Origin: Craterostigma plantagineum
Lineage: Eukaryota > Streptophyta > Magnoliopsida > Lamiales > Linderniaceae
Reading direction: 5' to 3'
Length of the DNA stretch: 64,000 bases
Assembly (NCBI GenBank): GCA_027422505.1
Contig: JAPQWV010000331.1
Coordinates: forward strand, 618,001 to 682,000
In this document: positions 1 to 10,763 of the stretch, one piece after another
How positions within the stretch are numbered: the stretch's first letter is position 1
Layout: each line of letters opens with the position of its first letter
Translations under genes and position numbers: made by a program
The notes under the pieces: model-generated
What the model was told of the DNA's origin: nothing
Database searches by the model: none
Seen by the model: only the letters and a program-made list of their open reading frames with translations

Positions 1-90
1 GTGGCGGAAGTCGGGTCGATCTTGGTGGTTGTGGGGAAGGTTTCGGTGATCGTTCACGGCCCTTGGTATTCGTATTTGGTCAAGGTGTGA
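1..90 (+). CDS. Possible 3' end of a gene truncated by the window edge
   Basis: Frame 1 is open from the first base to a TGA at 88-90. It would encode about 29 residues ending in a hydrophobic stretch with the motif SVIVHGPWYSYLVKV. AATAAA-like signals follow near 91-96 and 136-141, which would suit a 3' untranslated region. Thirty codons are too few to identify a family, and frame 3 is open for longer. I therefore only flag the possibility of a plus-strand gene entering from the left. Confidence 0.22.
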   Translation: MAEVGSILVVVGKVSVIVHGPWYSYLVKV

Positions 91-422
91 ATAAATTGAA
101 TTTGCTATTAGTCTGTTTATATGATTGTGGTGTGTGAATAAAGTGATGGGCTGTTTGTGTGTATGTAAGTTGAAGGGTTTCGTTCAAAAATGTATATATA
201 GATGTTGATGATGGTGTCCACCTAGTTTGTGGGTATACTGTTGTAAATGTAACGTTTATGGTTCGAACTTATATGTTTTAGACATCAAGATACATTATAT
301 CGATCAAATGAATCAGATTTTTTTCAGTTAAAACTCAGTCATCTCATAATCGACGTTTCAGTTGAACTTTAGACAGTCCGATATTCGATTGAGGTTCAAA
401 TTTGATTGAGCCAAACAAATTA

Positions 423-655
423 CTCCCACTGTCCCAAGCCGTTTTGGACATTTGTAGTTGGCACGGAAATTAAGAAACTGAACATTTTAATAACATAGTA
501 CAATTAAAAGGTAAAAAAGTATATATTTTGACACGTCATTTAAGAGTATTTAATATTATTATATTGAATGTTTGTGATAGTTTTTTACCAAGGAAATGTA
601 CAAAATATGTGTGACACCCGATTTAATAAAACGTATAAAATGGTTTCAGTGGGAG
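423..655. mobile_element. Stowaway-like MITE with TA target duplication
   Basis: A 233-bp AT-rich segment begins CTCCCACTGTCCC and ends CAGTGGGAG, with a TA dinucleotide on each side (421-422 and 656-657). Terminal inverted repeats of the CTCCCTCCGTCCC type and TA duplications are the hallmark of Stowaway (Tc1/mariner-derived) MITEs. It lies downstream of the 3' end of the minus-strand SnRK2 gene and has no coding capacity. The interior resembles the copies at about 30.34 and 37.03 kb, for example TTTGTGATAGTTTTTTACCA and its complement. Confidence 0.75.
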
Positions 656-924
656 TACAATAGAACAAGGCAAGGACACCAAAATACACTCAGAACATAA
701 ATAAAGCTTATAACACTCGGTTTCAAGTCCAAACCACAAAAGCAACACTCAAGTCCTACACAGCAAGCAAATCACTTCACTTGACAAGCAAGCCCCTTAA
801 TAAAAATTCAAAAATAAAATGCAAGAAAGCCTCCAAGATTTACAGACACAAACTCCAATTAAGCACATTCAAGCACTCAGCTTATTCTTACACTATATCG
901 AAGATAAATAAAAAACACCGCGCC

Positions 925-2818
925 TTACGTAAGAGGAGGAACTTCCCCACTAGCATGGGCAGCCTTGACTTGCTTCTCATACTCATCTTCTTCACCTTCA
1001 GCTTCACCTTCCTCCTCTTCTTCGACGTTCTCTTCATCTTCTTCAGTTCCCCAGCCAAAGCCTCCTATGGAGCGAGACGCCTGAGGAGGGACCTTAGCTT
1101 CTTCGACGATCTTCATAATCTCTTCCTCGCTTTGGAGTGAATACGTAGGATTGTCCCTACGAAAATACGCAGCTTGGGCCACTTCAGTGAGCTCCCTCGG
1201 CAAGTTCTTCAGAAACCATGGGTGCGATTTTATCTCCTTGATCGTTATCCTCTGTGGTGAGAATGATACGTCATATGGGTTTCTTTTTTCGAACGCTAAA
1301 AAAAAAAAAAAAAAACTTCTTTAGTTTTAGAGAGGGAGAGAAAGCTGACCCTAAGTGGATTGGCGACGAATATGCGTGAAAGAAGGTGCCTGCAATCTTG
1401 GGATATTCTGACGTAGTCCGGGATTTTGTACTGAACTGCCATTATCCTCTGCAAAAGGGGCGATTTTTATCATTCATATCGAAATCATACGTCAGATCGA
1501 TCGCTTAGTTAAGGGGGAAAGAAAAAAAAAGTTGCTGACTTGTATTGTTTTCCTGAAGTTTTTGGGGTCTTCTTGATCTTCGAAGGGATAGGCTCCGACT
1601 AGCATGACGTATAGCGTGACGCCGCACGACCACACATCAGCCAACTGAATTTAAGACAAATTATACGAAATTGGAAGCGTAAAATGAGGAAAAGGAAGAA
1701 TTTTTTTATGGTAAGAGATAAAAAAAAATGCTTACTTTGCCGTCGTATTCTCGCCTAGATAGAACCTCGGGAGCTATATAAGCAGGAGTGCCGACTGTTG
1801 ATTTGGGCCTCGAATGAAGCAGAGACGACTAAACGAATCTCGAAAAATAGAATAAAATTCAAACACATTAAGAGACGGTTTTCAATCGGTTTTTATGCCT
1901 GGGAATGGGATTGGTCGTTGGTTAACCTTTGAATAGCCGAAATCACAGATTTTGAGGCGCGGGGCTGGGCTACCGTCGAGAAGTGTGTTCTCCAGCTTTA
2001 GGTCACGGTGGCAAATTTGCTACCGATCGAAAAATACGATGTTATTTACGCTATACATTCGATTCGCAGCACAAAAATATTGATTCAAGATATGTATGAC
2101 TGTTTTTTCTCCTACCAAGGCGTGGCAATAATGGACACCGCAAATAAGCTGCTGAAAGAAGTACCTCGCCTGATTCAAGAAACGAAGAACTCGATAGAGA
2201 CGTTGGCAATGCTAAATTTACCGAAGATTACGAAGAAGAAAGAAGGGATATTCGACCTCGTCTTCGCTGAAGCGCCCGCGTTGCATATTCTCTCGAAGAG
2301 CTCTCCGCCTGCGGCGTACTCCATTACAATGGCTAAATGAGTCGGCGTCAAGACCACCTGTTTATTACACAGATGATCAAAGACATCGAGAGAAAGTTCC
2401 TTGCGAACTACAAAGGAAAGAAAGAAAGGGTTCAATTACCTCCTTGAACCTAATTATATTGGGGTGTCGAAGCGATCTATGGTTTATGATCTCTCGAGCT
2501 ACGTTCTCATCGATCTACAGCCAAAAGCCAGATTCAAGAATCAGATCCACTTGAAAATTACATTCTTTTGATTTATTGTACTAAATTGCATTAAGAAGAT
2601 TTCACACCCATAAAAGCATTGGCACCCAAAACTGTAACAAGAACTAACAATACTACTAGCGATCCAAAAACTGCAGATCTACAGAATAGAGTTCAAACCT
2701 TATGTCCTCTCTCAATGTACTTCATAGCTACGAGCTCCTTTGTCTCCTTGTTTCTCATAAGCCTCGCCACGCCAAAATTCCCAGAGCCTATATCCTTCAC
2801 AAGTTCGTACTTTTCCAT
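925..2818 (-). CDS. SnRK2: SnRK2 subclass-I Ser/Thr protein kinase (SnRK2.4/2.10-like), single-base frameshift in exon 3
   Basis: An osmotic-stress-activated kinase of the SNF1-related family 2. Nine exons on the minus strand: 2818-2699, 2514-2440, 2357-2257, 2169-2116, 2019-1927, 1828-1736, 1644-1540, 1448-1350 and 1251-925. They encode about 355 residues, the usual length for SnRK2.4/2.10. Visible motifs are the start [20 protein letters not shown] (Gly-rich loop), VAMKYIERG (ATP-binding Lys), [10 protein letters not shown] (catalytic loop), DFGYSK and an [25 protein letters not shown] activation segment (about residues 180-200). The C-terminus is Glu-rich (residues about 305-340), which marks the non-ABA-activated subclass. 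Exon 3 is 101 nt where 102 are needed: after FERICNAG the frame slips one base before RFSEDE (near 2267-2272, GCGGGCGC). All other exons join in frame, so this is a recent lesion or a consensus error at a G run. Confidence 0.9.
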
Positions 2819-3558
2819 ATCTGCTCTAAACTTCAGGGCCTAAACAGCTAATATTCTACAAATCCCACACCGATCTCCCAGGAAAAAAGGACGAAATTAC
2901 AACGCACGATAGCTCACTCAAGATATATATTTAAAGCGAAACCCAGATTAAGAAAAAAAAAAAGACTAAAAAGGTTAGATCTTTCAGATTCATGTAAATA
3001 GGGAAGGTTTCGGTGAAAAGCTTCCGACTTGGAACGTGGGCAATGCTAATTTAAGGTACCACCCACATATGAAAGTAATTCTGTTTATCCACCAAATTTT
3101 AGGGCTTGTAAATTGTTTTGCAAGGATGGACAGAAAAGGTAGTTGCTTTACGGAATCGAATTGAGCCTTGTGTTGCGAAAGGAAGCAAAGTGGAGATTTT
3201 ATTGCTGGAATTTGAAGAAAAGCAAGGCGCTCTCTGCAGACGATGCGAGTTGAGATGTGAACTGTGTGCGTTACGGAGATTCTGGAAAGAGAGAGCAACT
3301 TGTAAAGTTAAGAATACGGAAAACTAATTAATTATCTACATCATAATTTCTAATTATTCTTATCGCGCTGTTCTGTTAAGGAAATTATGCCATATCATGT
3401 TACCAATGTCCCCACTAGTCAGCAGCATTTAAGTAAAAAGGTACTATATGGGGGAAAAGATCATAAAAATTAGAAGAGACTGAAATTAAAGCCTATGAGT
3501 TTCGGGAAAATATGCTCTTTTTTTATATAATATTTTTATTTTAATCACATTGATATTT
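2819..3558. other. SnRK2 5' flank; no further gene seen
   Basis: Upstream region of the minus-strand SnRK2 gene. It should hold the 5' leader and promoter. Short open frames occur on both strands, but none carries a recognisable motif. The leader probably starts within the pyrimidine-rich minus-strand sequence near 3290. Beyond that the DNA becomes AT-rich spacer. Confidence 0.5.
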
Positions 3559-4019
3559 GGGGTCTTTACACATAAATACCCGTCTGTAAAAAAACTTGTA
3601 GTACCCTGTCAGGATCTTTTATATGTAGGTATCTAACAGAATAAATTTTTTACAGATAGGTACTCGATCCGCCGCAGGTACGCCATACAACACATTTGGG
3701 TACCCTAGGCCTATATCAACACATTTAGTTACCCTATATAATAGAAAAATGGTACGCCGTATTAGCACATTTAGGTATGCCCTATTTAAAACATAGGTAC
3801 GCCGTACGAAAACATTTAGGTACCCTATATCAACATGTTTTGGTACACCATACACACACGGGAAGGTACGGCATGACTGAATAAACTGGTAAAAATTAAA
3901 TCGGATACCTATCTGTAAAATTTTCTGACTTAAATCGGATACCTATCTGTAAAATTTTCTGACATGGGGTACCTATGTGTAAAAATTTTATTCAATTAGG
4001 TATTTATGTGCAGGTGTCC
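3559..4019. mobile_element. GGTACC-rich fold-back element, copy 1
   Basis: About 460 bp with inverted ends: GGGGTCTTTACACATAAATACC on the left and GGTATTTATGTGCAGGTGTCC on the right. Inside, the words GGTACC, GGTACGCC and CACATTTAGGTACCCTAT recur in both orientations. Related copies, recognised by the same GGTACC and ACAGATAGGTA(C/T) words and ends, lie at 29988-30305 and 42159-42574. There is no coding capacity, so a non-autonomous DNA transposon is likely. The superfamily is undetermined because no clear target duplication was found. Confidence 0.6.
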
Positions 4020-4312
4020 GTTGATATTTTAGATAGCCAACTAGTATATTACTACATTTTTATGTGCAAGGAAAAGAAAAAGAAAATGGGCAAGGGAAGT
4101 GAACGTGAAGGCCCAATTGAAGTTCTAAGCCCATATTTAAAGTCGGGCTTTATTGGATTTACGAGCCCAGTTCAGTTGTGCCACATATATTATCCCCGCT
4201 ATTTCCACTTTTCTTTTCCTTTTTGTTTTCCCTACATTATGATAAATATTTTTTTCTTAATATATCTTATTTGATGGATCGTTTCCAAATTACTTCCCTT
4301 TATTTGAATTCA

Positions 4313-4632
4313 GGACCGTCGGAAATTTAATTTAACATTCAGGTAGAAAAAACTTTAATTTAAACGACCCAGTTTCGGTAAAATTTAGATATAGCGAACT
4401 TAATAAAAAAGTGGTATTGAAGTGGTATAGGAATAGAATGATGGTTTTGTGTTACAAACTTCCATATTGTTATTCCGGAAAAATGAAGTAGTACTTCAGA
4501 AATGAACTGGTACCGGATAATGAACTTCAACATATTGTTATTTCAGATCAGTGAAGAGGTACTTCATAATCGAATCGGGTCCTTAAAACTAAATTTTTTA
4601 GACTGAATTCTAGATGAAACTTCCGACGGGAC
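4313..4632. mobile_element. Degenerate fold-back element of the GTACCACTT family
   Basis: The left end (GGACCGTCGGAAATTTAATT) pairs with the right end (AAACTTCCGACGGGACC). Further in, TTTAAACGACCC pairs with CGGGTCCTTAAAACTAAA. The centre has AGTGGTA and GTACTTC words. It shares the sequence GGGTCCTTAAAACTAA with the near-perfect hairpin at 59.4-59.8 kb, so I take it as an older copy of that family. It has no coding capacity. Confidence 0.5.
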
Positions 4633-4902
4633 CACAGATGAAAAATCTCCCTTACGAATATCATTTCGATGAACGTCGTCCAGACCAAAACTCCCATAAA
4701 TATGTGGCCAGCGAATCCGTTAACTTGCATATCCTCTAACCGATTTATTTAGTCTACAAACAATACAAAATAAAAAATAAAAAAAATTAAATAACATCAC
4801 ACAAAAAATTAACACCAACCATACTCACTCACTTCCCACCGCAATCCACACATCTCACCCAACGGCCATTAAAAGAGACGATAACACAAACCACCACAGA
4901 AC

Positions 4903-4912
4903 GCCACGTGGC
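4903..4912. promoter_or_regulatory. G-box upstream of ferredoxin
   Basis: The perfect palindrome GCCACGTGGC is followed two bases later by GATAA (an I-box core, 4914-4918), about 130 bp upstream of the ferredoxin start codon. A paired G-box and I-box is the classical arrangement in promoters of light-regulated photosynthesis genes, bound by bZIP/bHLH factors and by MYB-type proteins respectively. This fits light-driven expression of a leaf-type ferredoxin. Function is inferred from position and motif. Confidence 0.65.
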
Positions 4913-5039
4913 AGATAAACCTCTTTAACTTCCCACACTATTTCCACAAGCCCCTCCATCCCTTTCTTCCTCACTTCCCACACTCTTTCTTTCTTCGTAT
5001 CATCTCTCTCCTCTCTCCCACACACACACAGAGAGAACA

Positions 5040-5477
5040 ATGGCTTCACTCTCAGCTAGCACAATGTTCGCCACGGCCTTCGTCCCATCTCCGTCGAGCC
5101 TCAAGCGCCCCACCGCCTCGTCGTTGCTCCTCGGCGTGAAGGGCTCGCCGCCGCTCAAGTCCGTCCGCGGCGGCGGAGCGAAGTGCATGGCCTACAACGT
5201 GAAGCTCATCACGCCGGAGGGAGAGCTGTCCTTCGAGTGCCCCGAGGACGTCTACATCCTCGACCAGGCGGAGGAGAACGGCTACGAGCTGCCGTACTCT
5301 TGCCGCGCCGGCTCTTGCTCGTCGTGCGCCGGGAAAGTGGTCAGCGGCTCCGTCGACCAGTCGGACCAGAGCTTCCTCGACGACGATCAGATCTCCGGCG
5401 GATACGTGCTGACGTGTGCGGCTTACCCGACGTCCGACGTGGTCATTGAGACCCACAAGGAGGAGGACATTGCTTGA
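5040..5477 (+). CDS. FD: Ferredoxin, leaf-type [2Fe-2S], chloroplastic
   Basis: A single-exon gene of 145 residues. Ferredoxin takes electrons from photosystem I and passes them to FNR, nitrite reductase, thioredoxin reductase and other stromal enzymes. Residues 1 to about 49 are a Ser/Thr-rich plastid transit peptide, and the mature domain starts near [12 protein letters not shown]. The four cluster ligands are Cys88, Cys93, Cys96 ([12 protein letters not shown]) and Cys126 (LTCAAYP), in the plant-type C-x4-C-x2-C-xn-C spacing. The C-terminus ETHKEEDIA is typical. The start is the first ATG after a CA/GA-rich leader. The codons are strongly GC-rich at third positions, unlike neighbouring DNA, as is common for highly expressed photosynthetic genes. 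The upstream G-box/I-box supports light control. It is convergent with RPS12. Confidence 0.97.
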   Translation: MASLSASTMFATAFVPSPSSLKRPTASSLLLGVKGSPPLKSVRGGGAKCMAYNVKLITPEGELSFECPEDVYILDQAEENGYELPYSCRAGSCSSCAGKVVSGSVDQSDQSFLDDDQISGGYVLTCAAYPTSDVVIETHKEEDIA

Positions 5478-5968
5478 GTGGAGGAGTGAAAAGGAGATTC
5501 GATTCGTCTCCTCTCTTCCATGGGTGTGTGTGGCTTTTGAGTACTTCCTTCGATTTGAGTCATTTGATGTAATAATAATTAATATTGTTTGCCTTGTTAC
5601 TGTTTTTTATTATTTGCATTAGGGTTTTTCGTTATATGTCGTTTTAACGTTGTCGGAATACTGAATTGGAGACTATATCTGAATGTTTTTGTGTTCTTGA
5701 TTTGCTTATGAGATAAAAATTTCTCTTGGGCATTCAGAGAGAGAAAACACAAGCACGATAAACACAAATGAAACTGGATAGATTGTTCCTCTAAGTAAAC
5801 CAGAAATAATAATAGATCGAGGTATTTTCGAGAAAAGAAAATCAAAGGGATCCTCCGAATTCGAATTTCGGACACGATGATTTGGAAGTACTGCGCAAAT
5901 AGACTAAAAAACGAGACATACAAAAGAACTCTTCCATATTTGATAAAGGGGGCCTATAGCACCACACT
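5478..5968. other. Convergent 3' region between ferredoxin and RPS12
   Basis: About 490 bp carrying the 3' untranslated ends of the two convergent genes. The stretch AATAATAATTAATATTG near 5570-5585 is a plausible polyadenylation region for ferredoxin. Several open frames on both strands lack recognisable motifs. No other feature seen. Confidence 0.5.
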
Positions 5969-6986
5969 TTAATGGGATTTCACGTACTCTTGAACTATAT
6001 GAAGGCCCTCGCTCTCTTCACCGTAGTCCTGCAAGACATTTTAAGAATATTCAGACAAGAACATTTGATATGGTTCCAAATGAGTGAGTAAACTTCAGCA
6101 TTCTTGCAAAAGATAATGAAACCCAAAGCTTGTAAGCTTAGCCAATTTCATATGAATACCTTAACGACAACACAGGCGCAACCAACCACCTTCCTTGCCT
6201 TCCCTTCAGAATCAATCTTGCAAAGCTGCATTGAAAATACACATAATCGAAAAGGTTACAATGGTGGCGAGTATCTATTAGCTTCAAATCGGGTGGTTTG
6301 CTATGGTGCCAAACCCAGACTCCAGACAACATTAAACATTTCAGTATTCATCTCTAACATTGACATACTGAAACAGAACATAGTGAAAGCCAATGATGGA
6401 AATTATTCAAATTAAACCTCCAAAAGACGTAATCTTTCACAAATAAGAGACACGTAATGACAAGATAACTTACACCAGCCCATTCGCCGAGGGTTTTCGC
6501 ACTAGGGACGGTGATCAAGCTGACATTATGGTCAGCGCACAGAGCCTTGACCAACTTGACATAATCAGCTTGATCACAATCCTCTGCTAGAACACAGAGC
6601 TGGGCAGCATGCTTCTCGATGATCTTGGCACCTTCATGTAACCCTCGGGCAAGACCTCCGTGGGCACGCGACTTTCTGAGCACCAACTGCAAAGCAGTCA
6701 TAATGTCCATGGGCTCACCAAGTGCAGGCGCTGGAGTCTCAGCAACAGGGGCAGCATCTTCACTGTAAAATAAAATGAGTGTAAGTGACAAACTTGAAAT
6801 GGATTCATCCGTACACGTATGGCAAGAAACTTGTGCAAACAAGTGGGAGGAATCAAAGTCTAGCATCTTTCTCATGTCCAAAGCTTCATCAAATCCTCCA
6901 TATTTCAACATACATTCTTGACTATAAATTTGAAAAACTGGAAAAAATTACAGCAAATTCAAATACAATTAAAATTACCCTGACAT
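5969..6986 (-). CDS. RPS12: 40S ribosomal protein S12 (eS12)
   Basis: A component of the cytosolic small ribosomal subunit. Four coding exons on the minus strand: 6986-6979 (only ATGTCAGG), 6762-6474, 6225-6160 and 6028-5969, joined in frame to about 140 residues, the family's normal size. Diagnostic segments are [67 protein letters not shown] and the C-terminus [12 protein letters not shown]. The N-terminus is acidic and Ala/Pro-rich, as in plant eS12. The 8-nt first coding exon is easy to miss but gives M-S-G and closes the frame exactly. Upstream, a telo-box and TGGGCC elements mark a typical ribosomal-protein promoter, and an untranslated first exon probably lies near 7.2-7.3 kb. Confidence 0.95.
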
Positions 6987-7332
6987 CTTCGCTTTAGGTG
7001 TATCAAACTAGGAACCGGCTCCGAACCTGTCTCCAAAAACAAAACAACAACGATCGACGAATCATAAACAAATTCATGAAAAAAAAAAATTAGCTGAGAA
7101 TAAAATTCGACTGTTTCTGAAAATCGCCAATCTCAACGAACCAATACACCAACCAACGATAGCATCACTTGTTTTTTTCCAACCGAGATGAATCCTAGAT
7201 CGTTACTAGAAACAGACGCTACGATTCCTACCTCGTAAAGATGCGAACGGCCGCAAATCAGTGCTAAAGCTTTGTTCAGAGCCGCCGAGAAAATAATCAC
7301 GCGGTTTTTATACCGTGGCGATGCGTCAGCAT

Positions 7333-7378
7333 AAACCCTAAACTTATAAACTCCAAATTGGGCCAAGTTAAATGGGCC
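7333..7378. promoter_or_regulatory. Telo-box and two site II elements of the RPS12 promoter
   Basis: AAACCCTAA (telo-box) occupies 7333-7341, and TGGGCC occurs at 7359-7364 and 7373-7378. The combination of a telo-box with site II motifs (TGGGCY, bound by class I TCP factors) is known from promoters of plant ribosomal-protein and other proliferation genes. The spacing upstream of the RPS12 leader fits that role. Binding here is inferred. Confidence 0.6.
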
Positions 7379-8131
7379 GAGAAATAATTAGTAAAAGAAA
7401 TTCCGTCATAATTTACAAGCATGGAATCGACACTGCCAGTGACGATTATTCAATGCCCAGCCCAGTGACGTGGTTTGCTCAGAAAAATTAAAAATAAAAA
7501 TAAAGAAAAGCGAATCAACATTGAAGTTATCTGACTTAATGTCATCTGATTTAATCAACACTAGCGTTATTTATTATTTATATATTTAAAAAAATATATA
7601 CGGAAATTACTTGAAAAAGTAAAAAAGTTGAATTAGGTTGGGTTGTACTGTAGTTGCTTTTAATAATTCTGACAGTACTGTGTAATTGCTAGCGACATTA
7701 TTTGTTCCTGAAAAGAAATGTTGTAGTACTGTATTACTATAAGGTTTTCATGAATTTTAATTTTAATCGATGAAGCCAAAAAGAAATAAAAGAGTTCAGC
7801 TTTTTTCCTTTTACATGAGAAAACATACAAAGATGGATAACAGTGAATCTAACGTCACCATCACGTCAGCGTGTCATAGTGAAGTTGATATTGGGAGGAC
7901 ATCTAAGCATGGCGAACACACACATACACATATGTGTGTCTGTGTGTGATGAAATGAAAGGATATACGTAATCAAAATTATCTTTTAGGTGTAATAATAT
8001 GTCTTGTATTGCATGATCTCGAGCTCAGACAGGTTGTAATAAATCCATTTTGGGAATAAAAGCCACATTCGTAAATAATAATAACTAGGTGCTAGTAATG
8101 CGATTCCAAACAATCGGATTAATAGTTTTGA
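7379..8131. other. AT-rich spacer with a CA/TG palindrome
   Basis: No gene is recognisable. The only notable structure is a short palindromic microsatellite at about 7917-7948 (CA repeats running into TG repeats through CATATG). The remainder is AT-rich, non-repetitive sequence. Confidence 0.5.
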
Positions 8132-9073
8132 TGTTGACATAACTGACTAAAGACATGAAACCGGAAGATCCAAGGCATCGGTCCACACTGAAGAACAAAC
8201 GCTATATTGGAGTGACCGGTCAGAATTAATTACGAAGAATTCAACCGCATACCGACTATGAATACCGGTCACAAACAAGACTTTAAACAGAACACTGTAA
8301 GTATGCTGAACGGACTTGATACAGGTTGGACACTCGAGACAAGAGCTTACTCAGACAAAAAGGAAATTTCAGACATTAAATGCAAAGCTGCAAGTCTAGA
8401 GCGAAGCAGGGGTCAACTAACGCAAATAAGGAACAAAGCGAAAGTGTCAGAATAAACTGCAGCATAAACCGAACAGACCCATTTTGGGAAAATCAATTAA
8501 TGCATTGTTCAGAGGGAAGAGTTTGTCTCACAACGGGTTCAAATTCAAACCTTAGCTATAAAAGAAGGGATACAAGTTGAAGACAGAGCACTTCCCTACC
8601 TCACGTATTCTAAGCATCTATCGACGATTTTTCGCACTGTGAAAGAGAGAAAATCAAGAGTGAAGTCGAAGGACGTAATAATCCATAGTCTATGTTCTTT
8701 ATTCCAACGGACTGTAAAAAGTTGTTGAAGTAGGTGGATTGTTGTAACGACTGCCTAAGTGATTTGCTAGATTTAAGTTGTGGTCAGCTGGGTAGGTTGC
8801 ACTGTGATTTGTACAACTGAAGATCTAGTAAACCTTCCTATTGAGGAAGAAGGGGAGACGTAGGAGATTTTAACTCCGAACTTCTAGAAACAATTCGGTC
8901 TCACACACACACATATTTCATTTCACAATCGGTTACAACCGTTCAGTATCATATTCCGCACCAATACTGACCGGCCATTGATCGAATAACAGTTACAGCA
9001 CGAAACAGATAAATAAACCGAAAAGAGTCAAGCGTTTATTCACCCCCTCTAAACGCGTCAACCGATCCTAACA
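8132..9073 (+). mobile_element. Probable solo LTR of a Ty1/copia element
   Basis: A 942-bp segment begins TGTTGACATAAC and ends CCTAACA, the TG...CA termini of an LTR. It contains a TATA box (CTATAAAAGAAGGG near 8557-8570) followed by a leader-like region. Near its end is TTATTCACCCCCTCTAAACGC, a sequence seen at the 3' end of many plant copia LTRs. No primer-binding site follows and no internal genes are present, which suggests a solo LTR. The flanking five bases (TTTGA and CTAAG) do not match, so one boundary may be wrong or decayed. Confidence 0.5.
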
Positions 9074-10763
9074 CTAAGTAATGCAATAAAAAAAATTAAA
9101 TTTCTATTAAATAGTTTCAATAAATAATATATTAAAAATATAATTTGATAGTTATTATGAGATCATGGAAGGTAGTGGCTTAATAAATAATAACTCTTTT
9201 TTATTTTTAATAGATGTTGAAAAATCTGATTGGTCAATTGAAGCAGACCAATTGACGGTTTATGTAAGCACTTCACCCTTAATATAAATAGAATGGATAT
9301 ATTGATCTTTTCAAAATTGAATAAAGGATTGTCATAATTCTTTTAATGACATATAGTATAAATGGCATATTTGATACAATCTCGATTTTCAGTATTCTTA
9401 TTTGTAAAAACATGCATGAGGATTTGGGCTCGTCATCTTCTTCTTGGAATATCACTTCAGAATTTTATATGACAAAACATGTAATTTTTAAAATAATATA
9501 TCTAAAGATGAGGATGGTTGCGGTTAGTATGGCTTTAATAAAATATTGTTAGTTGATGAATATCTTTTCTAATCAACAAGCAATATATGCATATATTAGA
9601 GAAAAGAAATTCATTTGTAAAGGGGGAAAGTGGGCTCCAGTGTCTTTCTTTGCATGGCTTATTAAATTGGTGGTGGTTTGAAATTTGAAATATTTTAAGA
9701 TATGAAACAATTATTAGAGCCCACCTCCAACACAAAATATATAAAATATTTCTAGATTTTGTATTTTTGATGATGACTGGACAACATTGTCCATTCTCCA
9801 ACTGTTATGATCATTCAAAGCAAATATGTCCTTCACTATACCAGCACATGAAGGTAATAAATGTGTGCAATATCTTTTATTTCTACAAACCACAACCATT
9901 ACAAAAAAACTCATTATTTAAATAAAATGTGTGTATGTAGAATATATAATTTATAACATATATATAACAAGAAAGTGAGGAAATGAGCTGTCCTATACAG
10001 CACAAGATGCCTTATATTATATGCTTTGTCGTCTGTATGAAATATGCCAACCTGGTTTTACTCACACCGAATAGCCTCTTTATTATTAGCTAATTAATAT
10101 CATTTCAAGTACGAGCAACAACCTGATTTTGTATTTAAGAAGGCAATCTATATATAATTATACAAAATGTCAGTTATTTCACATTTCGTTGTGAGCGCCT
10201 GTTATCCTCAAATGAAAAAATATTTATTAGAAAAAAAAAGCCCATAATGCACCCAAAAAAAAACTGTATAAGATTCACGATATATGCAAATCCATGGTAT
10301 ATTCTAATGTGTGAATGAGACAGTTTAACAAAATAAGTAAAGGGCCGTTTTCTTTATTACCGTACGCTGTCAGTAAATATAAATATGTGCCGCATGTAAA
10401 TTAGTTTATTAATTTAAGGTAATTACGATAGTTCTATAACTTTTGCGTTTGTGTAAGAAAGACAATAGTCGAAGTAAATATCTGAACAAAAATCAAAAGC
10501 TCCCAAGTCTTACTTTAATCTCCTCCAATATTTCGTGTTTCTTTTTACATCTCTCTCATTCTCGCCAGAGAGATAGAGGGGACGGTAATAAAAATAGTGG
10601 TAGAAGAAGATATGACCTAAAGGAATCATCATCAATCATGAGAAAAAAAAATATAAATAATGAAATAAATTTTAAAAAAAATAATAATACTATTTCATCA
10701 TCAATCAAAGGGCTGAACCCACAACAAAGAAAAAATTCTCGGCGTACCCCACAAAACAAACAC
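9074..10763. other. Spacer, promoter and leader of the TCP gene
   Basis: AT-rich sequence without a recognisable gene. Short open frames on both strands have no motif. The last 320 bp before the chosen TCP start are open in the TCP frame, but they are low in complexity (poly-Asn/Lys) and unlike known TCP N-termini. They are more likely 5' leader. Confidence 0.5.

Noticed and set aside
5052..5456. 134-codon minus-strand ORF opposite ferredoxin
   Set aside because: A shadow of the GC-rich ferredoxin coding sequence; Arg/Val/Ala-rich with no family motif.
8127..9078. Target-site duplication for the 8.1 kb LTR
   Set aside because: TTTGA and CTAAG on the two sides do not match, so I did not claim a verified solo LTR; boundaries stay provisional.
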